9,359 bases of DNA, taken from Marinosulfonomonas sp. Lineage in GTDB: Bacteria; Pseudomonadota; Alphaproteobacteria; Rhodobacterales; Rhodobacteraceae. Below the pieces are notes generated by a model that worked only from the letters and a program-made list of their open reading frames with translations, was not told the origin of the DNA and did no database searches. Every line of letters begins with the position of its first letter. Within the stretch, counting starts at the first letter, position 1. The position numbers and the translations under genes are program-made. The stretch covers positions 1 to 9,359 of the forward strand of contig WGBJ01000314.1 in assembly GCA_015494385.1 (NCBI GenBank). Direction: 5' to 3'. Positions 1-6,039 of this stretch are shown here, one piece after another.

Positions 1-166
1 CACTATTCCTGCGCCATTGTGCCTTGTCAGCACAAAAATCTGTCAAACCAGTGGTGCAGGATTAACAGGTCCTGACCCCAGCCGATCAATTTGCCTTGGG
101 CAAGCCCTTGCACGCGCGGGCCTTGGGTATTAGGGAAGGGGTCCAGTCAAGCAAAAGGCATATGTG

Positions 167-430
167 ATGAACGAAACATCTTCTTCCGATATGAGCTACC
201 GCGTAACCGCCGACGAGTTGCGCCAGTTTATCGAACGTATCGAGCGGCTGGATGCCGAGAAAAAAGACATTGCCGAAGCGCAAAAAGAGGTGATGGCCGA
301 AGCCAAGGGGCGCGGCTATGACACCAAGGTGATGCGCAAACTGATTGCGCTGCGCAAACGCGACGCACAGGACATCGCCGAGGAAGAGGCGGTTCTGGAC
401 ATGTATAAAGAAGCGCTGGGGATGAGCTAA
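167..430 (+). CDS. gapR: GapR-like DUF2312 DNA-binding protein
   Basis: An 87-residue protein of the DUF2312 family, whose characterised member GapR of Caulobacter is a nucleoid-associated protein that binds AT-rich, overtwisted DNA and helps topoisomerases ahead of forks and polymerases. The conserved core is visible almost from the start: YRVTADELRQFIERIERLD, then a Lys/Glu-rich helix, then the hallmark GRGYDTKVMRK segment and an acidic tail ending EEEAVLDMYKEAL. The length is normal for the family and the helices are consistent with the coiled-coil dimer known for GapR. I chose the ATG at 167 because AAGG at 155-158 sits 8 nt before it; a GTG at 164 would add one residue but leaves only 5 nt. 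The stop overlaps the stop of the convergent gene. The family call is firm; the cellular role is by homology. Confidence 0.9.
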   Translation: MNETSSSDMSYRVTADELRQFIERIERLDAEKKDIAEAQKEVMAEAKGRGYDTKVMRKLIALRKRDAQDIAEEEAVLDMYKEALGMS

Positions 431-879
431 CCGCGCCCTGTTAACCGTTTGAATAAAGACGGTTTTACAGGCTCTGGCGGCGGTGGCATATCGTCCGGCC
501 TGATCCGGCTGATGATCCAGCGCGGCAGGATCGGGATGCCGGATATATTGCAGGACGATCCCATCGCCGAAGGGTCGAACACCTTGATAAACGTCGGGTT
601 TTCCACATTGTCGACATAGATCGCCCCGCAATGCGACATGTCGCGGCGGCTGTCGATCAGGGCTTGGGCGCTGGCCAGTGTTTCGGCCAGCTGCTCGCCT
701 GTCGCAGGATTTTCCGGAGCCGGTTCCCCGGGCTCGAAGATGAACCAGTCGCCGGATGTGGTGGATATGCGCCCCCAGAAATTATCAACCTCGGTCCAGT
801 TCAATATTCCGGAAAACCGGCCCTGATAGGCTTGCCAGAATGGTGTGTCGGGCAGGGGGGGCACGTTGGCTTTGCTCAT
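427..879 (-). CDS. Conserved hypothetical protein, 150 aa, coupled to sulfotransferase-like gene
   Basis: I do not recognise a named domain. The protein is soluble, with no signal peptide or membrane segment. It has an aromatic N-terminal half (FWQAYQGRFSG, NFWGRISTTSGDWFIFEPGE), a helical stretch (GEQLAETLASAQALIDSRRD), a well-formed β-rich block (GAIYVDNVENPTFIKVFDPS), and a Pro-rich then basic tail (MPPPPEPVKPSLFKRLTGRG). Its ATG overlaps the stop of the upstream gene in an ATGA (876-879), and there is no clear Shine-Dalgarno of its own, so translation is probably coupled to that gene. Its stop overlaps the gapR stop on the other strand. I believe similar small proteins sit in this position in other Rhodobacterales, but that is recollection, not something tested here. 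The reading frame is credible because of the coupling and the ordinary amino-acid composition. Confidence 0.75.
   Translation of the reverse strand: MSKANVPPLPDTPFWQAYQGRFSGILNWTEVDNFWGRISTTSGDWFIFEPGEPAPENPATGEQLAETLASAQALIDSRRDMSHCGAIYVDNVENPTFIKVFDPSAMGSSCNISGIPILPRWIISRIRPDDMPPPPEPVKPSLFKRLTGRG
443..467 (+). terminator. Possible weak intrinsic terminator for gapR inside the convergent gene
   Basis: AACCGT (443-448) and ACGGTT (459-464) form a 6-bp inverted repeat with a 10-nt loop, and the right arm runs into TTTT. It lies 13 nt after the gapR stop, inside the last codons of the opposing gene. The stem is short and not GC-rich, so termination here is only plausible. Confidence 0.3.
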
Positions 880-1751
880 GGGTGTATCAGTTTGACTGCG
901 GGAATTTTGGAAATTTCGACCAAATCCTGTTCGTATAAATCTGTCAAATCCTCGACCATCTCCGGGGTCCAGCCATCGGGAATAGCTCCGTCAGGGGCAG
1001 GGGCCGGATTCGGGAATTTTTCCAGAAAAGCATTTATGATCCTTTGTTTGTGTCGACCGGTCTTTGGCGGATTGGCCGCAAGATAGTTCAGATACAGTTT
1101 CATCCCTTCGTTGGTCAGCTGGTCGCCCAATATATCTTCTTCGCCCTGAAGCGGCAGCGCCTCGGCGATTCCTGTCAGGTTGTGCATGACCCGGGACCAG
1201 ATCATCGGGCAGTCTTCGCTTTGCCAGACGACCACGCGGGCGCGGGGGTTTGCATTGCTGATCTGTTTGATCAGGTTTGACCATTTAATGCTGTAGGGAT
1301 CGGTTCCATACAGGAACTTGTCCAGCGTCAAACCGGTTGTGACGCCGAATACCGCCGGAATGAAAGTGGCAGGGTTTCGTATTGATAAATGGAATTCGAT
1401 GCTGGCATCCGGGAACAGGTTGCCAAGGGCTGCGGTGACTTCGGGTGCTTTTCCATAGAGGGTATGATGCCGAAAAACCCAAGGCACAAAAGCCAGAAAA
1501 TCGGCGGCGGACAGGATCAACCGCTTAACGGTCAACTCGTCGGTGATTTGAGTCAGCAAGGCCTGCTGTTCGGTATGGGATGGCGCCGCACCATTCAGCG
1601 CCCCCAGTGTTTGCCGGATCAGGCGCCGGTACCGGCTGGGCCCGGGAATGATAATGCCCTGCGGGGTAAGTGTCCCCTGATTTTTCAACAGTGACTTGAG
1701 CAGCCGGTCCTCACCCGTGCAATGGGCTCCAAGATGAAAAATTACCTTCAT
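876..1751 (-). CDS. Sulfotransferase-like protein
   Basis: A 291-residue protein that opens MKVIFHLGAHCTGEDRLLKSL, the place and shape of the 5'-phosphosulfate-binding loop of PAPS-dependent sulfotransferases (typically HxGxxKTGTTxL). A second expected element, FHLSIRNPATFIPAVF near residues 134-149, resembles the 3'-phosphate-binding Arg region of the same fold. If active it would move sulfate from PAPS to an unknown acceptor. However, the usual loop Lys is Cys here and the TGTT is TGED, so it may be inactive or use another ligand. I start it at the ATG at 1749-1751 because AGGA (1760-1763) lies 8 nt upstream. The open frame continues to about 2279, but that extension is Gln/His/Arg-rich antisense of the permease. 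It leads the minus-strand pair with the 150-aa gene. Confidence 0.7.
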   Translation of the reverse strand: MKVIFHLGAHCTGEDRLLKSLLKNQGTLTPQGIIIPGPSRYRRLIRQTLGALNGAAPSHTEQQALLTQITDELTVKRLILSAADFLAFVPWVFRHHTLYGKAPEVTAALGNLFPDASIEFHLSIRNPATFIPAVFGVTTGLTLDKFLYGTDPYSIKWSNLIKQISNANPRARVVVWQSEDCPMIWSRVMHNLTGIAEALPLQGEEDILGDQLTNEGMKLYLNYLAANPPKTGRHKQRIINAFLEKFPNPAPAPDGAIPDGWTPEMVEDLTDLYEQDLVEISKIPAVKLIHP

Positions 1752-1778
1752 AATACCATTCCTGTCTTCTTTAATCAC

Positions 1779-1790
1779 AGTATAGTATAA
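1779..1790 (-). promoter_or_regulatory. AT-rich block with tandem TATACT, candidate -10 of the minus-strand unit
   Basis: Read on the minus strand, this block carries two overlapping copies of TATACT, each one base from the TATAAT consensus, about 30 nt before the start codon of the sulfotransferase-like gene. No good -35 hexamer is present 16-18 nt further upstream, so the promoter is only suggested. The same block could serve the divergent permease. Confidence 0.3.
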
Positions 1791-1823
1791 GAGGAAATCT
1801 GGACAGATACAGCGGTTTCCTCT
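1790..1823. repeat. 8-bp inverted repeat in the divergent intergenic region
   Basis: AGAGGAAA at 1790-1797 and TTTCCTCT at 1816-1823 are perfect inverted copies separated by 18 nt, ending 12 nt before the permease ATG. It could be an operator shared by both divergent genes or an mRNA hairpin ahead of the permease. I see no TGA-N9-TCA iron-rhodo-box in this gap. Confidence 0.4.
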
Positions 1824-1835
1824 ACCCCTTGCGGA

Positions 1836-3500
1836 ATGACCGAGAAAAACACTCAAGCAATGCCCGCGCGCAAGCCGATCTGGCGCCCCGATCCGTGGTC
1901 CGCAGGGGCGTTGCTGATTGCAGTGTTGGTGATGATGCCGATTGCTTCGGTGATCTGGATCGCCTTCCACCCTGCCGAAAACATCTGGCCACACCTGCTG
2001 GCCACAACCCTGCCGCGCTATCTGGTGAATTCGCTGGTGATGATGCTGTCGGTCGGGGTGTTGGCGGCGCTGATCGGGGTCGGGGCGGCGTGGCTGGTGG
2101 CGATGTACCGCTTTCCGGGTGTGCGCTGGCTGGAATGGCTGTTGCTGTTCCCGTTGGCGATTCCGGCCTATGTCGGGGCCTATGCGCTGGTGGATTTTCT
2201 GGAATATGCGGGGCCGGTGCAAACCTGGCTGCGCGGGGTGTTCGGCTGGGCCACATCGCGGGATTACTGGTTTCCGCAAATCCGGTCGCGCGGGGCGGCG
2301 ATCCTTGTGATGGCGCTGGCGCTATACCCCTATGTCTATCTGCTGACCCGAAGCGCCTTTCGCGAGCAATCGGGCAATACCTACGAGGTCGCCCGTGCGC
2401 TGGGGGCCGGACCGTGGAAACGGTTCTGGCGGGTGGGCCTGCCGCTGGTGCGCCCCGCGATTGCCGCTGGCATGGCGATTGTAATGATGGAAACGGTCAG
2501 CGATTTTGGCACGGTCGAGTTTTTCGCCGTGCAAACCCTGACCACCGGCATTTTTACCACATGGCTTGAGGCGAATAACGCCGGAGGTGCTGCCCAGATC
2601 GCGGGCGTTGTGCTGTTGCTGGTGCTGCTGCTGGTGGGGCTTGAGAAATCCAGCCGCCGCAACCAGCGTTTTCACGAGGGCGCCCGCCACAAACGCCCGA
2701 TCGTGCAAATCCCGCTGCAAGGCACACGCGGCTGGCTCGCCACCCTGTTTTGCACCCTGCCGTTTCTGGGCGGCTTTGTGTTGCCTGTCGGGGTGATGCT
2801 GTCACACGCGCTACGCAATACCGACTACTGGTCCAATCCGGCGCTGGGGCGTGCTTTGTGGAACACCGTCAGCGTTGGTGGCGGGGCGGCATTGGTCACG
2901 GTCATGGCGGCTGTATTTCTGGTCTATGGCGTGCGCCTGACCGGTCGCCGCCTGCCGCGTTTGGTGATGCCCTTCACCACCATCGGATACGCCGCCCCCG
3001 GGGCGGTGCTGGCGGTGGGCATCCTGATCCCACTGGCAGCGATTGACAACAGGCTGGCGGATTTCGTCGAATGGGCAACCGGTGTGGACATCGGTCTGGT
3101 GCTGACCGGCACCGGTTTTGCCATCGTTTTTGCCTATTCGGTGCGGTTTTTTGCCATTGCCCAAGGGGCGGCGGACGGGGCCATGGGGCGGATATCGCCC
3201 AGCCTGCCGATGGCCGCGCGCTCATTGGGGCGCTCGGCCGGTGGCACATTGCTCACCGTTTACGCCCCGCTGATCCGCGGCTCGCTGATGACGGCGCTGT
3301 TGCTGGTGTTCGTGGATAGCGTCAAGGAACTGCCCGCCACATTGCTGCTGCGCCCGTTCAACTATAACACGCTATCGACACTGGTGTATGAGCAAGCGTC
3401 ATTGGAAAACATCGGCGAGGCCTCACCAGCGGCATTGCTGGTGATCGGCGTCGGGATGCTGGCGGTTTTACTGTTGGCGCGGGGCAACAGGGGGGCCTAG
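1836..3500 (+). CDS. Fe3+-type ABC transporter permease (FbpB/SfuB-like)
   Basis: A 554-residue inner-membrane permease made of two fused half-permeases, as in the FbpB/SfuB/AfuB ferric-iron family. Hydrophobic segments alternate through the whole protein, starting at about residue 23. Each half has an EAA-type cytoplasmic loop that docks on the ATPase: EVARALGAG...GLPLVRPAI at about 184-209 and AARSLGRSA...YAPLIRGSL at about 460-484. The second is followed by DSVKELPATLLLRPFNYNTL, highly typical of the iron-type branch. It is full length and no stop interrupts it. There is no strong Shine-Dalgarno before the ATG at 1836; Met9 at 1860 is an alternative. No binding protein or ATPase gene adjoins, so partners must be encoded elsewhere. 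The substrate is ferric iron by family; thiamine or another small ligand is possible. Confidence 0.88.
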   Translation: MTEKNTQAMPARKPIWRPDPWSAGALLIAVLVMMPIASVIWIAFHPAENIWPHLLATTLPRYLVNSLVMMLSVGVLAALIGVGAAWLVAMYRFPGVRWLEWLLLFPLAIPAYVGAYALVDFLEYAGPVQTWLRGVFGWATSRDYWFPQIRSRGAAILVMALALYPYVYLLTRSAFREQSGNTYEVARALGAGPWKRFWRVGLPLVRPAIAAGMAIVMMETVSDFGTVEFFAVQTLTTGIFTTWLEANNAGGAAQIAGVVLLLVLLLVGLEKSSRRNQRFHEGARHKRPIVQIPLQGTRGWLATLFCTLPFLGGFVLPVGVMLSHALRNTDYWSNPALGRALWNTVSVGGGAALVTVMAAVFLVYGVRLTGRRLPRLVMPFTTIGYAAPGAVLAVGILIPLAAIDNRLADFVEWATGVDIGLVLTGTGFAIVFAYSVRFFAIAQGAADGAMGRISPSLPMAARSLGRSAGGTLLTVYAPLIRGSLMTALLLVFVDSVKELPATLLLRPFNYNTLSTLVYEQASLENIGEASPAALLVIGVGMLAVLLLARGNRGA

Positions 3501-3534
3501 GTTTCCGTTTGATGAATTTTCCCGATTTTCGGGC

Positions 3535-3563
3535 TTGCAAGAGTCGTTTTCAGCGCGTAAATC
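3535..3563 (+). promoter_or_regulatory. Candidate promoter of tRNA-Thr
   Basis: TTGCAA (3535-3540), a 17-nt spacer and TAAATC (3558-3563) would place a start site just before the first tRNA base at 3573. The hexamers match consensus only partly (4/6 and 3/6), so position is the main support. Confidence 0.28.
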
Positions 3564-3572
3564 ACCCCGAGT

Positions 3573-3648
3573 GCCCCTATAGCTCAGCTGGTAGAGCAAC
3601 TGATTTGTAATCAGTAGGTCCGCGGTTCGAGTCCGTGTGGGGGCACCA
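3573..3648 (+). tRNA. tRNA-Thr (anticodon UGU)
   Basis: A complete 76-nt cloverleaf. The acceptor stem GCCCCTA (3573-3579) pairs with TGGGGGC (3638-3644), the D arm is GCTC/GAGC, and the anticodon stem is ACTGA/TCAGT around loop TTTGTAA with anticodon TGT at 3606-3608. The T arm is CGCGG/CCGTG with loop TTCGAGT, the discriminator base is A, and CCA is encoded. It reads ACA codons for threonine. A tyrosine integrase starts 165 nt downstream, so the 3' half of this gene is very probably the left attachment site of the island. The gene is intact, as expected when an integrating element restores the 3' end. Confidence 0.97.
3626..3648 (+). other. Probable left attachment site (attL) in the tRNA 3' end
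   Basis: P4-like integrases recombine within the 3' half of tRNA genes, and this is the only such target beside the integrase. The exact core cannot be set because the second copy, attR, is not in this window: I found no repeat of the tRNA 3' end downstream to 9359. The listed limits (T loop to CCA) are the minimal likely overlap. Confidence 0.55.
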
Positions 3649-3747
3649 TTTCACCGTTTTATAATGTCCAGTGACATCCGTTTCAGCCTTGTATATAAGG
3701 GCATTAATGTAATTGTTTGTCCAGCGGCGTTTTTCTTGATCCGCTAA

Positions 3748-3814
3748 CGTACCCCCAGATTTGGGGTATATTTGGGGGTACGATGAAAACCCGAAAATGA
3801 GCGTACCCCCAGAT
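3748..3814. repeat. Cluster of TACCCCC/GGGGGTA boxes at the integrase start
   Basis: The 13-mer CGTACCCCCAGAT occurs at 3748-3760 and again at 3802-3814. A near copy lies inverted at 3770-3782 (ATTTGGGGGTACG), and a weaker inverted copy at 3759-3768 (ATTTGGGGTA). The two inverted copies are 11 bp apart, about one helical turn. The last box covers the place where the integrase ribosome binding site would be and includes the first two bases of its ATG. Such repeats next to a tRNA-borne integrase are most simply arm-type binding sites for its N-terminal domain, with possible self-repression; that is inference. Confidence 0.6.
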
Positions 3815-5000
3815 GCCTTTAAATGACGCAAAGATTCGAAACCTGAAAACTAAAGAGAAATCCTACAAAGTGGGTGACTTTGACGGGTTGTTTTTGTTGG
3901 TGAAAGCAACGGGATCAAAATCATGGCGCTTCAAATATCGCATAGAAGGCAAGGAAAAACTGCTTGTGATCGGGGACTACCCTGCGATCAGCCTTTTGCA
4001 GGCCAGACAAATACGGGATGCGGCAAGGGCGGAAATTGCAGCGGGTGGCGATCCCAATGAGACCAAGCAAGAAGATAAACGGATCAGGCGCGAAAGTCAG
4101 GGCCATACCTTTGAAAAGGTTGGGGCGGCGTTTCTGGAGAAACAGCGCAAAGAGGGTAAATCGCCCGCAACATTATCCAAAACCGAATACCACCTGAAAC
4201 TGGCAAACAAGGATTTCGGGCGAAAACCGATATCCGAGATCACTTCGCCAATGGTGTTGCGCTGTTTGCGCAAGGTCGAAGCCAAGGGCAACTATGAAAC
4301 TGCGCATCGGTTGCGGGCGCGGATCGGATCAGTCTTTCGCTATGCGGTGGCCAGCGGGATTGCCGAAAGCGATCCGACCTATGCCTTGCGGGATGCCTTG
4401 ATCCGCCCAACCGTCAAACACCGCGCCGCAATCACGGACCCCAAAGCGCTGGGCGGGTTGCTGGTGGCGATTGACAGTTTTGACGGGCAGGCAACCACCC
4501 GCATTGCCTTGAACCTTCTGGCGATCCTCGCCCAGCGCCCCGGTGAATTACGCCACGCGCGGTGGGATGAGTTTGATATTGAGGCGGCGGTTTGGTCGAT
4601 CCCTGCTGAAAAGATGAAGATGCGCAAACCGCACAATGTGCCATTGCCTGCGCCTGCATTGGCGTTGCTGGATGAATTGCGCAATATCACTGGAAACGGG
4701 ATATTGCTTTTCCCATCCTTGCGATCATGGCAACGCCCTATGAGCGAGAACACTCTGAACGCCGCTTTGCGCCGGATGGGATATTCGGGCGAGGAAATGA
4801 CAGCGCACGGGTTTCGGGCGAGTTTCTCGACCTTGGCCAATGAAAGCGGGTTGTGGAACCCTGATGCGATTGAACGCGCGCTGGCGCATGTCGAGAAAAA
4901 TGAGGTGCGGCGCGCCTATGCGCGGGGAGAGCATTGGGATGAAAGGGTGAAATTGGCGGATTGGTGGGCTAGCCAATTGCTATTGTTCAAGGCAAGATAG
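3813..5000 (+). CDS. P4-type tyrosine integrase (DUF4102 arm-binding domain)
   Basis: A 395-residue site-specific tyrosine recombinase, normal length for the P4/DUF4102 family. Residues 1-90 are the arm-binding domain (LNDAKIRNLK..., DGLFLLVKATGSKSWRFKYR, LGxYPxxSLxxAR-like KLLVIGDYPAISLLQAR). A core-binding SAM-like domain spans about 97-190, and the catalytic domain follows. Catalytic residues are all visible: Arg242 in QRPGELRHARW, Lys268 or Lys272 in the β-hairpin, His332 and Arg335 in AHGFR, His359 in LAHVEKN, and Tyr369 in RRAYAR. The start is the ATG at 3813, which lies within a repeat box and has no clear Shine-Dalgarno, suggesting controlled expression. It reads away from tRNA-Thr and is the likely enzyme for integration and excision of the island. 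There is no sign of damage. Confidence 0.94.
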   Translation: MPLNDAKIRNLKTKEKSYKVGDFDGLFLLVKATGSKSWRFKYRIEGKEKLLVIGDYPAISLLQARQIRDAARAEIAAGGDPNETKQEDKRIRRESQGHTFEKVGAAFLEKQRKEGKSPATLSKTEYHLKLANKDFGRKPISEITSPMVLRCLRKVEAKGNYETAHRLRARIGSVFRYAVASGIAESDPTYALRDALIRPTVKHRAAITDPKALGGLLVAIDSFDGQATTRIALNLLAILAQRPGELRHARWDEFDIEAAVWSIPAEKMKMRKPHNVPLPAPALALLDELRNITGNGILLFPSLRSWQRPMSENTLNAALRRMGYSGEEMTAHGFRASFSTLANESGLWNPDAIERALAHVEKNEVRRAYARGEHWDERVKLADWWASQLLLFKAR

Positions 5001-5027
5001 TGCAAAGTAATCCAACGAAGGCTAATC

Positions 5028-5183
5028 TTGTCTGATAAAGAATGTAATATGAACGATGACGTTATTGAGAAATTGCTCAACAATAAGTTTGGCAATCTCT
5101 ACAATTGGAAAAAACCTCTATTAAGAAAGACTGTCGGCCCGTATTTACCAGAAGCATTTGATAAATATGATGCTCGCGTATAA
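5028..5183 (+). CDS. Small hypothetical protein, ~51 aa, coupled to the next gene
   Basis: A short ORF not resembling any family I know. From a TTG at 5028, preceded by GAAGG (5017-5021) at 6 nt, it would encode 51 residues; from the ATG at 5049 it would encode 44 (MNDDVIEKLLNNKFGNLYNW...). The product is charged and aromatic, with a basic centre (KKPLLRKTVG) and no membrane segment. Its TAA overlaps the ATG of the following gene as TAATG, and that gene has no ribosome binding site of its own, which supports real translation of this ORF. It lies in the same frame as the integrase, after its TAG, with no other stop between. That raises the alternative that it is a remnant of a longer integrase-linked frame. 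Its base composition is AT-rich like the next gene. Confidence 0.5.
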   Translation: MSDKECNMNDDVIEKLLNNKFGNLYNWKKPLLRKTVGPYLPEAFDKYDARV

Positions 5184-5938
5184 TGTTAATAGAAGAATGC
5201 AGGGCGTTTTTAACAAAGATTTCATCCGCCGACTTGGCGATTTTATTTCACTCGGATTTTGACGACCCCGAAGAAAAGCGATCCGCTTGGGGTGAGTTCT
5301 TGCGGTTAGAGATTAATAATCTAACCAGACGAAGGCCGAATTGGATAGCTGGTGGATTTGGGCATCAAGATTTTAAAGCTGATTTCAAATATTGGGGCCA
5401 AATGGCAACGTATACTCTTCATGAGGCTTTGATCCTTTCGGTTGGCGTTGAGCCAAAACACATCGGCGAGGAAACCTTGGGCGCATTTGCTAAAAGGACA
5501 GATCAAGATAAAATCCACCCAGCGTTTCAATACCTAGTCAAACGCAGGGAGCAATTTCGGCGTAAATTTCCAATTGGGTATAGTGGTTGGCTTCCAATTT
5601 CACCAAAACATTTGAAGGCTTGGTTTGATGAAATATCTCTGGATGTGCATAAGGATTTTTATGCAGAACTCGAACGGCGTTGTCCAAAACCAAAGGCTAA
5701 TGCAGTAATAGCGCCTAAACAAAACTTGGCCGGGCAAGAGCGCGAAACTTTACTTAAACTCATCGCAGCCATGGCGTGTGAGCAATACAATTTCAATCCA
5801 ACACTGACTCGAAGTGCAGCAACTTCATCTATCAGGGATGAAATAGAGACAGTCGGGTTGAGTATGGATAACAAGACTATTTTGAAATGGTTAAAGGAAG
5901 CGGCGGCGTTAATTCCTAACGAACACTGGGAAGAATAG
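5183..5938 (+). CDS. Hypothetical island protein, 251 aa
   Basis: The function is unknown. The soluble protein has an N-terminal helical region, then a segment KYWGQMATYTLHEALILSVGVEPKHIG (about 69-95) that resembles the 'aromatic-helix, then EA...L..G.dP' block seen in many uncharacterised proteins beside integrases. The C-terminal domain runs from about residue 184 (RETLLKLIAAMACEQYNFNP, then RDEIETVGLSMDNKTILKWLKEAAALIP). That tail looks like a compact helical module that could bind DNA or a partner, but I see no diagnostic motif. The start ATG is fixed by the TAATG overlap with the small ORF. There is no Shine-Dalgarno, so coupling is likely. Codon use is clearly more AT-rich than the neighbouring integrase and hsdM, pointing to a separate origin. 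There are no frame breaks. Confidence 0.8.
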   Translation: MLIEECRAFLTKISSADLAILFHSDFDDPEEKRSAWGEFLRLEINNLTRRRPNWIAGGFGHQDFKADFKYWGQMATYTLHEALILSVGVEPKHIGEETLGAFAKRTDQDKIHPAFQYLVKRREQFRRKFPIGYSGWLPISPKHLKAWFDEISLDVHKDFYAELERRCPKPKANAVIAPKQNLAGQERETLLKLIAAMACEQYNFNPTLTRSAATSSIRDEIETVGLSMDNKTILKWLKEAAALIPNEHWEE

Positions 5939-5959
5939 CATTTGAAACGGAATCCCTAA

Positions 5960-5977
5960 CGGAAACCTTACTTTCCG
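5960..5977. repeat. 6-bp hairpin after the 251-aa gene
   Basis: CGGAAA (5960-5965) and TTTCCG (5972-5977) form a perfect 6-bp stem with a 6-nt loop, 22 nt after the preceding stop codon. No T tract follows, so an intrinsic terminator is doubtful; an operator or RNA-stability element is equally possible. Confidence 0.35.
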
Positions 5978-6007
5978 CCTCAAACCTTATTGGTTCTAGC
6001 AGGATGG

Positions 6008-6030
6008 CCTCGAACGTTACTTAATCGAGG
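6008..6030 (+). promoter_or_regulatory. Hairpin covering the alpA ribosome binding site
   Basis: CCTCGA (6008-6013) and TCGAGG (6025-6030) are perfect inverted repeats around an 11-nt loop. The right arm contains most of the GAGGA Shine-Dalgarno (6027-6031), which is 8 nt before the ATG at 6040. In mRNA the stem would hide the ribosome binding site; in DNA it could be a dimer operator for AlpA itself. Which one applies cannot be decided here. Confidence 0.5.
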
Positions 6031-6039
6031 AAACCCAAA

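Noticed and set aside
1..163. Possible gene or structured RNA before gapR
   Set aside because: There is no credible coding frame on either strand. The only structure is a short TTGCC/GGCAA hairpin at 91-103 with a 3-nt loop.
86..631. Minus-strand ORF of 181 codons over gapR
   Set aside because: It lies antisense to a clear DUF2312 gene and has no recognisable domain; it is a high-GC shadow frame.
1752..2279. N-terminal extension of the sulfotransferase-like frame
   Set aside because: The extra ~176 residues are Gln/His/Arg/Pro-rich antisense of the permease. A good Shine-Dalgarno and a family-typical first strand fit the ATG at 1749-1751.
1829..2569. Plus-strand ORF of 246 codons within the permease
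   Set aside because: It is Gly/Arg/Ala-rich and in a different frame inside a well-supported membrane protein gene.
3521..3533. CCCGA/TCGGG hairpin after the permease as terminator
   Set aside because: The stem is only 5 bp with a 3-nt loop and no T tract follows on either strand.
3660..3665. Perfect TATAAT after the tRNA as integrase promoter
   Set aside because: No -35 hexamer lies at a usual distance; that position is inside the tRNA 3' end and reads GTGGGG.
3783..3800. Five-codon leader ORF before the integrase
   Set aside because: It is too short to separate from chance and has no coupling to the integrase start.
3577..3831. Minus-strand ORF of 84 codons ending HTDSNRGPTDYKSVALPAEL
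   Set aside because: Its C-terminus is the antisense translation of the tRNA-Thr gene, a known recurrent mis-annotation. The rest covers the attachment and box region.
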